Source: Lenzites betulinus (Eukaryota; Basidiomycota; Agaricomycetes; Polyporales; Polyporaceae). From it: 64,000 bases of DNA. The stretch is taken from NCBI GenBank assembly GCA_022264855.1, contig JABYQU010000016.1, forward strand, positions 496,001 to 560,000. Reading direction: 5' to 3'. The position numbers and the translations under genes were made by a program. The notes under the pieces were generated by a model that ran no database searches, was not told where the DNA came from, and was given only the letters and a program-made list of their open reading frames with translations. This document shows positions 8,929 through 21,100 of the stretch, piece by piece. Every line of letters begins with the position of its first letter. The stretch's first letter is position 1.

Positions 8929-11900
8929 ATGCACAGTATCTCGCAAACACCCCCGACTTTTCTTTCACCACAGACAGCACAGATAACCATGACCGCCGAA
9001 ACTGCACACCAATCCCTTAGTCAGTCACAAACACATCACACATAACTTATGCTGAACAGCCCTGCAGACCGACTAGAGCGCGACGCTGAGACTGATATCG
9101 CCCAAGTCGATCAAATGCTGGAGGCCCTTAAATGTACGTGTCGTGGAGGCCCTCTTGATAGCAGTGGTGGTGATTCTTCCATTAACCACCATCAGCAGCA
9201 CAACATCATGCTGCGCAGGTCGCAGAGATCGCTCGAAAGCTCGTCGGGGGTGTCAGCCACGTCCTGGAGTATCTCCAAATAGTGGCTCAGATACATCCCA
9301 TCGCAGGAGTAGGTTACATATCCGTGTCTCGTGTTAATCCCTCCGCTTATGTATCTACAGATCGTCGTCGCCGCCCTCAAGGTATATCCAGGTACTGGGC
9401 CCAATTGCCTTTTGAATGTTAACACGCATACCACATGACATGCAGAAAGTAGTCAGCTTGGAAATCCAGCGACACGAAAATAAAGCGCAGATCGCCGTAG
9501 TGCATGCCACAATGGTGAAAGCACGGTTTACAACAAATAATACATACCGACTGACGAGTTGCTCTTGCAGGTGAAGACTGTCTTCCAAGTCCGTTTTCTC
9601 GCTCGTTTTCAGAACAAGTTCGAGGACGACCTTGATAAAGAACTCAAGACCATTTTCACCAGTATGGGCAATACTATGTCTGATTTCGGTACGGTCCATT
9701 CATAACAGCGTTGTGACCAGATGTTTTTGACACTTGATACATTACAGGTCACTTCGTCGAGTAAATCTACTTATCATGTCTGCATTTCGCCGCTGCTGAC
9801 GCGCGCCCATCATTCAGGACATACAATACCTGTTGGCAGAGGACCTGTGCGTCTATCCACACTCTGATTTACTTCTAGACTCACACTTTCGCAGATAAAC
9901 TTCTTTTCTCTGATACTCACAAGAAGGAGCTGGACTTCTTCAGCAAGCGCTTCCATCAGCAGCGAGAAGAACTCGATGAAATAAGCAAGACCATAATGGA
10001 AGTGCAACTGGCATCGGTGCTCGAGAACACCGAGGAGATCCTCCAGAAACTCCGAGTCAACACCGTCGATCCCGACGTCGAGAAGGCCGAAGCGTTCGTG
10101 CGCAAAAATGGCGGCGCCGACGTTGTTCGAATGGTACGTATGACGCCCTGAAATACGCGTATGTTGTCGAGGACGCTAACGTATATACACTACAGAACTC
10201 CAACCTGGTGGATCAAGTAGCAGCCATGCTACACGAGAAGGCAACCGCCAGCATGAAGGAAACTCTGCGTCTGGGTTTCGACGACCTTCTCGAGAAGCAC
10301 AGGTACGTAGCATTCGTTAATCCATGACTTCAGCTTTGGCTCATACCTGATTCAGCGCCCGCTACCTCAAGAAGCTGGAGAGCGTCCAGGACGGTGTCAT
10401 CGCGTCTGTCAAGGTTGCAGAGTTGGCGATTATTGAACGTGTACGCACTACACGATTCATCTCACCGGATGGCCACTCACGCACTGGGGTCTCGTGCAGC
10501 TGAACGATGGTCCTCATGAGCTGATTGAAGACAGCGAAATTCGCGCAATCTGGGAACGTGAGTGCTCGACCACTACGACATGTCTATCAAGGCTAACATC
10601 CACTACAGGAAACGTGGGTTGATTTTGATCGAATTCGTTCTTTCCATTCACTCATACTATGCCGTCGAACGTCACTCAGCGGTGGAAGTCCAGCGTCAAG
10701 TGCAGGATTTTTGTGGAAGGTGAGTCTTGAACCTGGCGAGTCGCCCTCGAATTAGACCTTAAATTCTTGGATTGCGCAGGACTACACGAACACTACCAAC
10801 GAGAGTTCCTGAAGCAGCGTTCTCTGTTGCCACACAAAGACGCCTGGACGTTAGCGTTCTTCTCTCGGGTCATGTGTAAGACAGCAGCGCCCATTTTGCT
10901 GGACTGCCAAGAGCCTGATTATCCGCAGATCACTCGGCTATCGGGGACGTCGTCGACGATGACGGAAGTGGGTACATATCTGCCTCGGAGGTGAATGACT
11001 TCATCTCAGAGCACCGAAGCGTGGCGCAATGGACAAAACCTGAGTGGTTTGCATTGTGCGTCTTCTCCGTCGAGTAAGATGTTCCATCGCTGACCGACAT
11101 CGTAGTTGGGCCTGCGGCTGGTACAACAACAATGCATGGTACTATGGTCGGATCAAGCACATCATTGAAGAAGCGGAGGAGTCCATCGTCGGAATTCAAG
11201 CAGGGGAGAGCGAGGGCTCTGGCGACCTACTCCGAGTCATCCTCAGCTCTCTGAAGCCGCTTGTGCTCGTTGCGGACGTCGAGGATTTCTCCGGTACGCT
11301 CAAGGCTCCCCACCAGCTACGTCGCCTGCAGGAAAAGTACAGAGCGTACGAAGAGAAGAAGATCGAAGACAACCTCATCCACTTCGAAGATCACCTCAAC
11401 GACAGAGCCTCTCTCAACGCTGCTGTAGGTGATAGTCGCGTCGAACTCGTGAGCATTTTTGCGACTGGCTACCGATATGTAGAGTTCACCTATACATTTT
11501 TAGCACATGATGCCACTTCTCTATATCCTCATGAAGAGACTGCAAAAGACCGTCGGCAATATCACGAAGACGAAGTTCATCTCGGGGTCAGATCTGATCA
11601 AGATCGAGGAACTGGCTACCTCGTGCATCGCTGTCTTCGTAGCATTCGGGGACCGCATGCAAGACTTGGTTCGAGGGTGGCGATTCCAAGGCAAGGACAT
11701 CAATAAGCAAGTCGATCGCTATGCGGACGGGTTGTTCAGAAAATGCTACGGCGAGGTGAGTGGCTAGGTATCCGACATATGTATTACTCTGACTTTCTAC
11801 GCGCGACAGACATATGTGTACCAACAAGCATACGACGCCCTATGCAAGTGCATTTTCGGCAGCAACCCTACTATTCCCCGCCATCTGAGGCCATTCCAAG

Positions 11901-12196
11901 CATCGATGCACCGCAGACGTGCCTCGGTTCGTACATCCAGCTTAGCTGTCCGATCCACGCGAATCTGACCAATACATGCTTGACAGAGCGGATATCTTGC
12001 CCGCGAGGTCGCAGGGCTATTGGAGAGAGTGAAGGCACTCGAGGCACAGCTTGCTGCCGTGCAACCTTGCGAGCCAACCTCGAGGTCTCCGTCGGTGGCG
12101 AGCGACAAGGCATCTACGCATCATGGAGCTCATCCGCATATCGGGAAGATGTTGGACGGATTTCACTCCTTGCTGGGCCCCTTCGACCACAAGTAG
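8929..12196 (+). CDS. EF-hand domain protein, tandem copy B
   Basis: Paralog of copy A with the same order of exons and intron phases, giving about 733 residues in one open frame. Conserved blocks are RLERDAETDI, VSHVLEYLQIV, IHPIAG, LEIQRHENKAQI, CWQRTYKLLFSD, VEKAEAFVRKNGGAD, the EF-hand loop DDDGSGYISASE (about residues 391-402), WACGWYNNNAWYYGRIK, VADVEDFSG and YADGLFRKCY, with a C-terminal coiled segment (LLERVKALEAQLAAV). The 5-nt microexon GAAAC at 10609-10613 is needed to hold frame and has introns of 51 and 66 nt around it. The intron found at 5081-5137 in copy A is absent here. The start at 8929 was chosen because it follows the TATA box; ATG 8989 is in frame and possible. Single predicted calcium site; function unknown. 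Confidence 0.84.
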
Positions 12197-12789
12197 CGCA
12201 ACCTGAATGAGGCCTTCCATGGGCACAAGGGGCAGTTTGTCCCATAATTTCCGTCCGCTTGACTGAAGTCGTGGCATGTGAGATCTTCGTATTGACCCAG
12301 AAACCCGTCAAATTCGAATGACATTGATGTATTAGCCTCAGATTCTGATTCTACATCTTGTATACAGACACACTTCACTTCAATCTATCGGTACATCGGC
12401 ATGTTCGTGGGAATCGCCGACTGGCGCTGTGGCATAGCTCAACACTCAGAGGGACTCGGATCGGCCTGATCGTCTCGATAGATGTCATACTAAGGCTTCA
12501 GCTTCAAGCTTCAAACTCCGAACGTTGGGACCAGAAAACCATTACAATGATACCAGCAAGTGGTATGGTATCACAGCGCGAAGACATAACTATCGTTGTG
12601 ATCATAAGGTACGTAACATGTAGCCCGATGCGTGAAAGTCCAAGTTGATCAATGTCCTATATCAGTCCATGTGCCCCAAATCCAAGTCCGTGAACGAGTA
12701 AACGCAGTCGCTCAAAGCGTTCCAACACTACTGTGTCACAGGGTGTAATCAGTCCCATACCGCCACGACCAGCAACATCAACACCTACC
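12197..12789. other. Intergenic, no gene recognised
   Basis: Convergent gap between EF-hand copy B (+) and the first cerato-platanin gene (-). It presumably holds both 3' UTRs. No supported exon or repeat was seen. Confidence 0.5.
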
Positions 12790-13212
12790 TCAGAGCCCGC
12801 ACTGGGACGCAGCGACCTGGGTCGCCTGGACGTCCACGCTCCCCAAGAAAGTCGCCTGGTTGTTCGTCAAGGTGTTCATCGCCTCCAACGACAGGTTGAA
12901 CCCGTCGTCCGCATGGTCGATCGCGAGCACGTTGATGCTCCGCCCATTGTACGTGAGCTGCCAGCAGGAGCCGCACGCGGGGGAGTTCCACCCGCCCACC
13001 GCGGCCGCGCCGCCGACGTTCGGGAAGCTGGGGAGCGAGCCTGCGGTGGTGAAGCCCTTCGTCTGCAGCCCGTTCGCGCCGTCGGAGCATGCGGTCGCGC
13101 CGAGGTCGAGTGCGGCGTTGTCGTACGTCATGTCGTACGAAACCCGGACAGCGAGGGCGGCGGGGGCGAGGGCGAGGGCAAGCACGGAGAGGGCGAAGGT
13201 CTTGAACTGCAT
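12790..13212 (-). CDS. Cerato-platanin family secreted protein 1
   Basis: A single-exon gene of 140 residues. The signal peptide (MQFKTFALSVLALALAPAALA) is followed by the mature start VRVSYDMTYDN. The family motifs CSDGANGL, CGSCWQLTYNGRSI, NVLAIDHADDGFN, LSLEAMNTLT and the terminal QVAASQCGL are all present, with the four conserved cysteines that form two disulfides. Cerato-platanins are small secreted double-psi beta-barrel proteins that bind chitin oligomers and act at the fungal surface or as elicitors in plants. A TATA box sits 104 bp upstream of the ATG. A second gene of very similar sequence lies at 16605-17021 on the same strand, with an acyl-CoA dehydrogenase gene between them. Confidence 0.96.
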   Translation of the reverse strand: MQFKTFALSVLALALAPAALAVRVSYDMTYDNAALDLGATACSDGANGLQTKGFTTAGSLPSFPNVGGAAAVGGWNSPACGSCWQLTYNGRSINVLAIDHADDGFNLSLEAMNTLTNNQATFLGSVDVQATQVAASQCGL

Positions 13213-14416
13213 GGTGGTGGTGGGGAACGGTTGAAGACGTGGAAGGTCGTAAGAGGAGTGAGGTTGGTGTGGAAGTGCGAGTGTTCACTGCTGTCTGCTC
13301 GGGGCATATTGACCTCTTTTATATCTGCAGGATGCACGGGCAACACATCCCTGTCCGCGCACAACGAGCGGTGTGGACGGCCACGGGGAGAACAGCACCC
13401 GGCTAACGCGTAGCGGCACGGACCGCGCAGGATCGCGCAGGTTGGCTATGTCGCGCTCCGTCTCATCGGTCTGCGAGGCCGATTCGCTTTTATTATTGGT
13501 AGTTCCCCGCCTTTTCTCCGCCCTGTGTGCTGAGTGGAATACTGCATTGCCTAGCTTTAAATCAGTACGAAGTACCCTGTGACTAAAAGTTGTAGTTATC
13601 CTGCTGACCTTAGTTCGTTGTCATGTCAGGGTCTTGACAATCGAAAACCCTCGACCTCCACGTACCATCATAGGACATATCATGGCCTTCTGTATGCATC
13701 TCGTGTATAGCGGCCTGTCGCCACCGGTCCAACTCACACAACCGGCGAACCGCCGGTCTTTACTGGATGTACGTAAAGTACGCCGCTCAAGTACTAACCT
13801 GTCTTCTCGCCGTAGAAATCCCTGGACAGCCGTATGATTAACGTAAGCTTGCCACGCACGCTAGACCTTGCTGGCGTTTTACCAGAGAGCTCACGCGTCA
13901 CTTGCAGCTCACTGTCACCAACGACGCTGTTGCTTGCCTCCGCGACGGTCAGCGCGAGCAAAGGCACAAATAAGCCTTCGAGCGAGTTTGACTGCGGTGG
14001 CTTCTGAGTCCGTAGCAACGGCCATGCCTCCCAAGTGCATCACGTCCCACTGTCTCTCTTCTTCCGCGGCGCGGGTCCTTTACGGCGAAACGGACTCTCT
14101 CGGACGGATGCGACCCCGGAGCGCGTTGTTGTATTCATGTGTCTCAAGTTTCAAGTTCAAGTCAGCGAGACCACGCGAAGGGCAGGTGTATGTGTGACGA
14201 GCGCATGCGAGGCTCGAGCGGTGAGTCGAACGCAGTGGCCGGTCTGGTCATCGCTTAAGATGCCTCCTTTTCCTATAAAGACAACTTGAATCGCCGGTCG
14301 GGTCTGTTTGCAGTGTAATCCAAAAGCTAGCGATGTTGAGATCCGGGTAACGGCTGTCGTTCTACATGTCGTTGTAATACTATGCAAAGTACCACTCAGC
14401 GACATTATATGAGCAT
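13213..14416. other. Intergenic, cerato-platanin 1 promoter and ACAD 3' flank
   Basis: About 1.2 kb without a supported gene. The first 110 bp hold the cerato-platanin 1 leader and TATA box. The rest shows only short unconserved open frames on both strands. Confidence 0.5.
13316..13323 (-). promoter_or_regulatory. TATA box of cerato-platanin 1
   Basis: TATAAAAG on the minus strand, 104 bp upstream of the ATG at 13212. The second cerato-platanin gene has a TATAAATA at nearly the same distance (110 bp). Confidence 0.65.
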
Positions 14417-16108
14417 TCACGAATACTGCTTCTGGATGAACTTCGCAATGGTTTGCAACTGAATGTTCGACGTCCCTTCATAGATCGCGCCCTGCATCAT
14501 CACGAGCATCAGCACCCCGACACACCGAGCCGACCGTGACACAATGACACTCACAATCTTTGAGTCGCGCCAATACTTCTCAATCCCAGTCTCTCTCGTG
14601 AACCCGACGCCGCCCGCCCACTCGATCGCGGCGCCCGAGACCCGCTGCGCGACCTGGCTCGCAGCATACTTTGCGATTGCCGCCTCCCGCGCGAACTCGC
14701 GGCCCTCTTCCTTGCGCCGCGCCGCGTTGTACGTCAACAGGCGCGCGGCCTCGAGCTCGACTGCCGCCTGCGCCTGCTGGAACGCCATGCCCTGGAACGT
14801 GCCGACAGCCTGGCCGAACTGCTTGCGCTCGAACGTATATGGCACCGCCTTGTCGAAGGCGCCCTGCGCGAGGCCGAGCATCTGGGCGGCGATACCGATG
14901 CGACCTAGTGCAGCGTGTCAGCGCGTGTATTGTAATACTGAAGTGACCCGTAGGGAGGGGGGTAAGTTACGTACCCTCATTCAAGATCTCGATGGCAATC
15001 TTGTAGCCCTTACCCTCTCCGCCGAGGACGTTCTCCGCCGGTATGCGGAGGTCGTCGAACGCGAGCGAGCAGGTAGAGGAGGCGCGGATCCCGAGCTTCT
15101 GTTCCTTCTTAGCGATCTTGATACCCATGTCCTTCGTCGCGATAAAGCAGGTAATACCCTTATATCCCTTGCTGGGGTCGATCTGCAATGTCAAGGTTCA
15201 GAGACGGGAAATTGGCTCGCAACCCTTGTGTTTGGACGTACGTTCGCGAAGATGAGGAAGAAGTCCGCCTCGTACGAGTTGGTGATCCACATCTTGGTTC
15301 CGTTTATTATCCAGTGGTCACCATCCTTCTTCGCCCGTGTCTGCAACGCAAACGCGTCCGAACCGGAGGCAGGTTCTGATAGACAGAACGAACCGAGCTA
15401 TAGACAGGGTTTAATACCAGGAAGTAGGCGTGATGCTCTGCACGGACCGTAGACTCAGCCAGCTTGGGAAGCCACTTGTCCTGTTGCTCTTTAGAACCGT
15501 ACTTCCGGACGACGGTGTTAACGAGGGTATTATGGACGTCGCATAACACGGACACGGAGGGGTCGACGCGGGCAAGCTCCTCAATGGTGATGATGGCGGA
15601 GGTAAAGGACGACTCTGCGCCCCCATGGTCCGCGCTCGTCTCAATGCCCATGAGCTAGAAAGAGATGAGATGCATGTCCAATGGAGCGAACACGAGCAGC
15701 AAAGAGCGCACCCCTTGTTCGAAGAGCGCCTTGATGACTGCTGGGTCCATCATCTCGTTCTCGTCCATCTCGCGAACTTTAGGCCCTACGACATCCTCTG
15801 CGAACCTCCTCACTGTGCCGCCACGAAAACATGAGCGTTCACACCATGCGCGCACGTATGAGACCACCCACCGGCCTCCCGGAGCATTTGCTCCTCCTCC
15901 GTGAAGGTATCGAGTGACGTCGGAAGCGCATCCGACGCAGTCACAGCCGTGCGAGAGAACCTCCTGTAGATTCCCTCTACTTAGTCCTCCCGTTACAGGT
16001 GATAAACCCCTGGTCATCATACCGAGCTGCAATACTTGGTGTCAATGACACTCTCTTGCATAGCCCTGACGTTGTCGGTTTGGCAGCGCGCACAGCAGAG
16101 CGAAGCAT
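14417..16108 (-). CDS. Short/branched-chain acyl-CoA dehydrogenase, mitochondrial
   Basis: A flavoprotein that oxidises short/branched acyl-CoAs in the mitochondrial matrix, passing electrons to ETF. The start at 16108 encodes an arginine-rich presequence ([16 protein letters not shown], then RRFSRTAV after an intron). Following segments match the ACADSB/isovaleryl-CoA group: [48 protein letters not shown], and the C-terminal [16 protein letters not shown]. The last exon holds [16 protein letters not shown], where the glutamate of YEGT is the usual catalytic base, and ends at a TGA at 14417. About eight exons are joined by short introns. It lies between two cerato-platanin genes, with no sign that they work together. 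I judge ACADSB-type from the N-terminal half, but isobutyryl- or other branched-chain preference is possible. Confidence 0.9.
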
Positions 16109-16604
16109 GGTGATATAAACAGGTAGGTGGTGGTCCGATGTGGTTGTTGGTCAAGAGGAAAGCTGTCGGGAGGCGGGGGACGATGAGCCGACCCCGGATC
16201 CTCTCCTCGACATCGGGCGCTTCCTCTGTCGCGGGGCGCGGGGTAATCACATGTCCACAAACCAGTATGCCGGACTTCGGCCCGAAGCCAATCCTGAGTT
16301 CGACGACTCGGACACACTCAGCCACTGCTTTGTGCCAACATACGACATACAAATTGCAAGAGTCCATCGAAGATACAGCACGCTACATGGCCTATCGAGG
16401 AATTACTACAGAGAGCGGTACAAGTCCGTGGTGATGCGACGAATCCACAAGCGTCCGAAATCATCATAAGAGTCCGTCACGAGCCTTTCCGACTGTCCGT
16501 AAACTGGGTGCGCTGCAATAATCCAGCGGCACGAGGCAGCACCATTGTCAGCGTTTGTATTCCACCAGATATCCGTAACACTTCCGACTCACCCTGTCGC
16601 GAAA
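16109..16604. other. Intergenic, ACAD promoter and cerato-platanin 2 3' flank
   Basis: No supported gene. It should contain the upstream region of the acyl-CoA dehydrogenase gene (a TTTATAT stretch lies just before its ATG on the minus strand) and the 3' UTR of cerato-platanin 2. Confidence 0.45.
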
Positions 16605-17021
16605 TTACAGTCCACACTGGGACGCAGCGACCTGTTTCGCCGTGGCGTCGATCCTGCCGAGGAACACGCCCTGGTTGTTCGTGAGCGTGTTCATCGCCTC
16701 GAGGGCGATGTTGAACCCGGCGTCGGTGTGGTCGACGGCGAGGACGTTGATGCTCTTGCCGTTGTACGTCAGCTGCCAGCACGACCCGCAGTTGGGCGAG
16801 TTCCACCCGGCGACGGCTGCAGCGCCACCGATGTTCGGGAAGTGCGGGAGCGATCCAAACGTGGAGAAGCCCTTAGTGAGCAGTCCGTTCGGGCCGTCCG
16901 AGCACGCGACCGTGTGCAGGTCGCCGCTCTTGTTGTCGTACGTCTGGTCGTATGATACGGTCACGGCGAGCGCGCTCGAGACGAGGGTGGTGAGGGCGAG
17001 GATGAAGGTGGTGAACTGCAT
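16605..17021 (-). CDS. Cerato-platanin family secreted protein 2
   Basis: A single-exon gene of 138 residues, clearly paralogous to the gene at 12790-13212. The signal peptide (MQFTTFILALTTLVSSALA) is followed by VTVSYDQTYDN. The motifs CSDGPNGLLTKGFSTFG, CGSCWQLTYNGKSI, NVLAVDHTDAGFN, EAMNTLTNNQ and QVAASQCGL are conserved, with four cysteines at the same positions. Differences from copy 1 are concentrated in the signal peptide and in surface stretches such as DNKSGDLHTVA. A TATA box lies 110 bp upstream. The arrangement suggests a local duplication that either spanned the acyl-CoA dehydrogenase gene or was later separated by it. Confidence 0.96.
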   Translation of the reverse strand: MQFTTFILALTTLVSSALAVTVSYDQTYDNKSGDLHTVACSDGPNGLLTKGFSTFGSLPHFPNIGGAAAVAGWNSPNCGSCWQLTYNGKSINVLAVDHTDAGFNIALEAMNTLTNNQGVFLGRIDATAKQVAASQCGL

Positions 17022-18184
17022 GGCGAGGAGGTTGGGTAGGAGAACGCGGGGAAGGTGCGTATGCGAGTGAAGCTGATGTGTTTGCTAGACCTGTGGGTCA
17101 CTGCTGGTCTTACATCGTCTTCGTCCCTCGTATTTATACCTCAACAGTCCGTGGGGCGGGGCAACGGCGTCCGTCGTCCATAACGGTCCAAGACCTGTCC
17201 AGAGGTCACAAGAACGTCTGCCATAGGTCGAGCCATGTGCGCCGAGACCATGTAAGGATGTAGAATGTCCGTGCCCTCCAGAACGAAAGCCCGAGCAGAG
17301 CGTTGGGGTCTTCCGAGGCCTCATGGGACCGACTTGCGGCCATGTCAACTCCGTCTGGGCGCACAGCAAACGTCGCGGATCAGAACGCGACGTCATGTAG
17401 AGTCGGCCGAGCGTCCGCTCCTGCATGAACGAATAGCTCAGCCATGCGTACAGCTTCGATAAAACTGGATGTGTAACCTCACTTACCAAACTCTGGAGCA
17501 CTGTCAAGATCCTAGGCTTCAAAGGAAGCCTTACAACTCTCTACAGTCTTCAGCAAAGTATGCGATAGGTACTCAATCCTCGGCCTCCAACGCCTGGAAC
17601 GTTCTCGTCGAGAGGGCCTCATTGGCCTGACGTGAGAACCGGCATCAGCAGACCGACCCCCCGTGGACGGCCACAACGAGAAATCCTCTGACTGATTGCG
17701 GATCTCAAGGGCGAGCGGCGGCGGTCCTGTGAGAGAGGCACAATACGCCGGGAACCAGGCCCGAACGGCTGTACTGCTCCAGTGTAAGCAATTACCATTC
17801 AATACGTACCTGCTCCATCTCCGGAAACCCAAAGCCGTTGAGCTCGGGGAAGTGAGCGGGAGGCCTGCAGAGGCCGTGGGCGCGGCCAGTCTGGCAAACC
17901 TCCCGCCGGCGAGCTAGAACGTGATGCATGGGCCGGCAACAGTACAGGTAATTACATGCGGCATCGAGGCCGTACGACTACGTACATTAGATGCAGTGTG
18001 AGATCTTCAGATGTTACATGAGACGAGAGAGCATGCACGACGATGAGACAGGGAGGGAATATGCTGAGACGTCCGTGACTAATAATATACACACTACATG
18101 GTAACGGGCCAAGTTCAAATACAAAAAGCAAGTAAAAACCAGAGGGAGATGTAGAAACGGGATTCAGGCGCGAGGCGAAGCCTC
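17022..18184. other. Intergenic, cerato-platanin 2 promoter and MED13 3' flank
   Basis: About 1.16 kb with no supported gene. It contains the cerato-platanin 2 TATA box and leader, then unconserved open frames, then the region just after the MED13 stop codon. Confidence 0.5.
17131..17138 (-). promoter_or_regulatory. TATA box of cerato-platanin 2
   Basis: TATAAATA on the minus strand, 110 bp upstream of the ATG at 17021, matching the layout of the first cerato-platanin gene. Confidence 0.65.
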
Positions 18185-21100
18185 CTATGAGTCGCTCGTC
18201 CCCCCATTGAGGGCAGCGCGCATGACTTCCAGCGCGGCGAGGTGGAACGGCAGAGCGGGGTCCGCTCCCAGCTTCCATCTTGTCCGCGCAAGGACGGCCA
18301 GGTCGTGAAAGTTGCGAACGATGTCATCCATATGGTCCGCGTGTATCTGCGCGGGCGTCACAGCCACGTTCTTCTTCGAGATCTCGTATGTTGACCGCAG
18401 GGAGCGCGTGACGTGCAGCTGGTAGACCTGGACGGTAGAGACCGCAGTGTGGTCGGTCGCGGAAGGGGCGCATACGACGGTACTCCAGCCAGGTACCCGC
18501 AGTGCGTCCGTCGCGAGAGATTGGTGTGAGGGGGTGTCCGTATCGTCATCGAGGTCGGGAATGTAGGGCAAGTCGCAAGAGCCGGGAGTGTGTCCAGGTG
18601 AGGAGAATTTCGCAGATCGATCAATAATATAGCTTGGGTACATAGCAAGGTCCTGCGAAGATTGGATAGAATAGGTGGAATAAGAGGCATCCGAAAAGAT
18701 AGCATGAGAGGTGCGGGATGGTGATCTTGGTAGGGCGGCAGGGGCTGAGTTGCGTCTGATGATGTCGACAGGACGTCTATCCGGAGAGGCCAGGAAAGTC
18801 CAAGAGCTCTCGTTGTCCACAGCAAGGAGGGTGACGTGCATCGGTGGAACCTCAGAAGACATAGAAACGGCTGAATCCAGATGAGAGGCCCAAGCTGCGA
18901 CAAGATGTGGTCAACATTCGAACAAGAATCACGATGATAGATGTGACACTCACCGTCAATCTCTGAATGAGTCATGATGCCCAACTTGGAGACTACGATT
19001 CTCCACTCGATATTTGCACGCCTTGCAAACTCTCGTGCGAAGCTCCAGACCTGGCTGACCACGAAAGCTTCGACGTTGTCGTCAGGCGTCAAGAACGCTT
19101 TGATCTCGTGCGCTTCCCCCGCGGCGTCGACGCACGCAGCAAGAATCCATCTACCGCAGCTCGAGACCTGATAGCCCACATGCAGCAGCATATGTCGGTT
19201 CATCACGTCCAGTGAAGACACAGATGACTCCAGCGCGAACGATACCTGAGGCAGGACAGACTCCGAACGTGTCTTGCCGCTCGCTGAGCCTACTAGAGCA
19301 TACGCCGGAGCCTCGAAGAACCCAGTCAGAACGGCGCTCTGCACGAAGAACTCGCGAGACATGGCGCGGGTGACCGGTACTAGGATGCGGTCGTAGACGC
19401 TGCATACGAAGTCGTCCAAGCCGCCGAGGTTGGACGCAGGATGAGTGTGTATACCCTCGATAAGCGACTCGGGCACGAAGTGGACAAGAACGTCGCCTCC
19501 TGACTGCGCTCTGAAGCGACGAACAGCTGAAAGGATCTGGCGGAGAACAGTTGAAGAGGGCGATATGATGTTTGAGGGCGTGGCGACGTAGAAGACCAGG
19601 TATGGATTGTGGGTGGGTATCGTCGAAACGAAACTGACTGGAAGAGATATCTCAGCTAAAGCAAAGAGAAACAATTGAACTGGACGAACTGAGTGTCTTG
19701 CGAAGTGTCTCAAACCGGGTAGGTACCAAGCCCGGCTTCGTACAGTGGCTTGAGATGCCCGGATCATGCGAGCCAAAATTCTTCGTCTGCGACTCACTCA
19801 GCACCACCTTCCACAGAACGACCCACAGTAACAACTCACGGAATATGCGGCAGACACTTTCATCAGCCATGCCTCGATCTCAGTCTCGTGCTCCTCGTCT
19901 GCGCCCTCGTAGAATACGAATGCCGTGACGTTCTTTGGGCCAGCACGCGGGGTCAATCCCAGCTTCTCCCAGAACCGTAGCGACGTTGATGCGATTTGAA
20001 TGATGGCTTCGTCCTTGCCCACGGCAAGCATGGGGGGCTCGAGGGATCGTAGAGTGATCGTGGACTCTTGACCCGACGGTTCTGTCATGCACCGCTGTCA
20101 GCCAGTGGTCACATATAGCGAAACAGTCATCATCTTACGTCCAAAGACATCCCGCACCGTAGACGGAGAGTGCATATCCGCGCCACCACCCAACAGCCTT
20201 CCAATGTATCTCGCATCTGCCTGCCACAGCTTCGTCGTCCGCACCGGCGGAGACAGTGACAGCGACGCGTTCGCGCGCCACGCCTCCGCCCATACCGGGT
20301 TCTCCACAATCTCCTTCACCAAGATCTGTGCTGCCGCCTCCAAAGACTTGGACTTCTCCGACGCCGCTCCCAGAATCGCAGCAGGCGACACCGGAGTGGG
20401 CACCGACATCAGCGGCGCACTCCCTGGCGGACTCGCCGCAGTGGCACCAGGAGGGCGCAGGTTCGTGCAAAGCGGCAGCAGATGCGCGTGGTGGAAGTGC
20501 GTCTGGAGCAGCGTCGGCCCGAGCGGGAGGTACGACGGCGGGGGCGTCGACGGGCGCGGGGCTGACGCGGACACCATCTCCTCATCTTCCGCCCATGGCT
20601 CGTTGTCTTCCTCCTCGTCCGACTCATCCGACTCGACGGCCATCCCAACCTCAGGCGGGGAGCTGCTCTGCCACTCCTCCGGCTCCCGGTAGTAGTCCCA
20701 TGCTGAAGACCGCCGCTGCTCGCGCACACCTTGATCAACGCCCTTGCGCTTTACCCCGATAAGCTTCCGAACGACGCCAATTCGGGGATCTGTCACTGCA
20801 CTATATCGGCGTTTCCAGCCGTACAGCGATGGGGGGCCTGAGACGTTGAAAACCGCTACCTCGGCGCGGTCCTGGTCGGCTGGCGGCGAGGGCAGCGCGA
20901 ACTTCCCGACCGCATACTTTCCATCTGCGAGTCGGTGGCTGGAGGCGAATGGTATAGGGTCGAAGGTCCCTGATCCCACGGACGAGACACTTGACTTGCG
21001 CCCTTCGTGTGTCCGATATGGCTCCGAGAGCTGCACTGAAGGTGTCGCGGGGGCAGAATGGGAGGATGGCGTCCGCGTTGGCGAGGGCGGAAGCAGCTCG

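Noticed and set aside
12785..13413. Long open frames overlapping the cerato-platanin gene on other frames and the plus strand
   Set aside because: They are shadows of GC-rich coding sequence; only the frame with signal peptide and conserved cysteines is a known protein.
19656..19689. A 34-nt candidate intron in MED13
   Set aside because: The AG at 19638 gives a 52-nt intron in frame with the conserved block.
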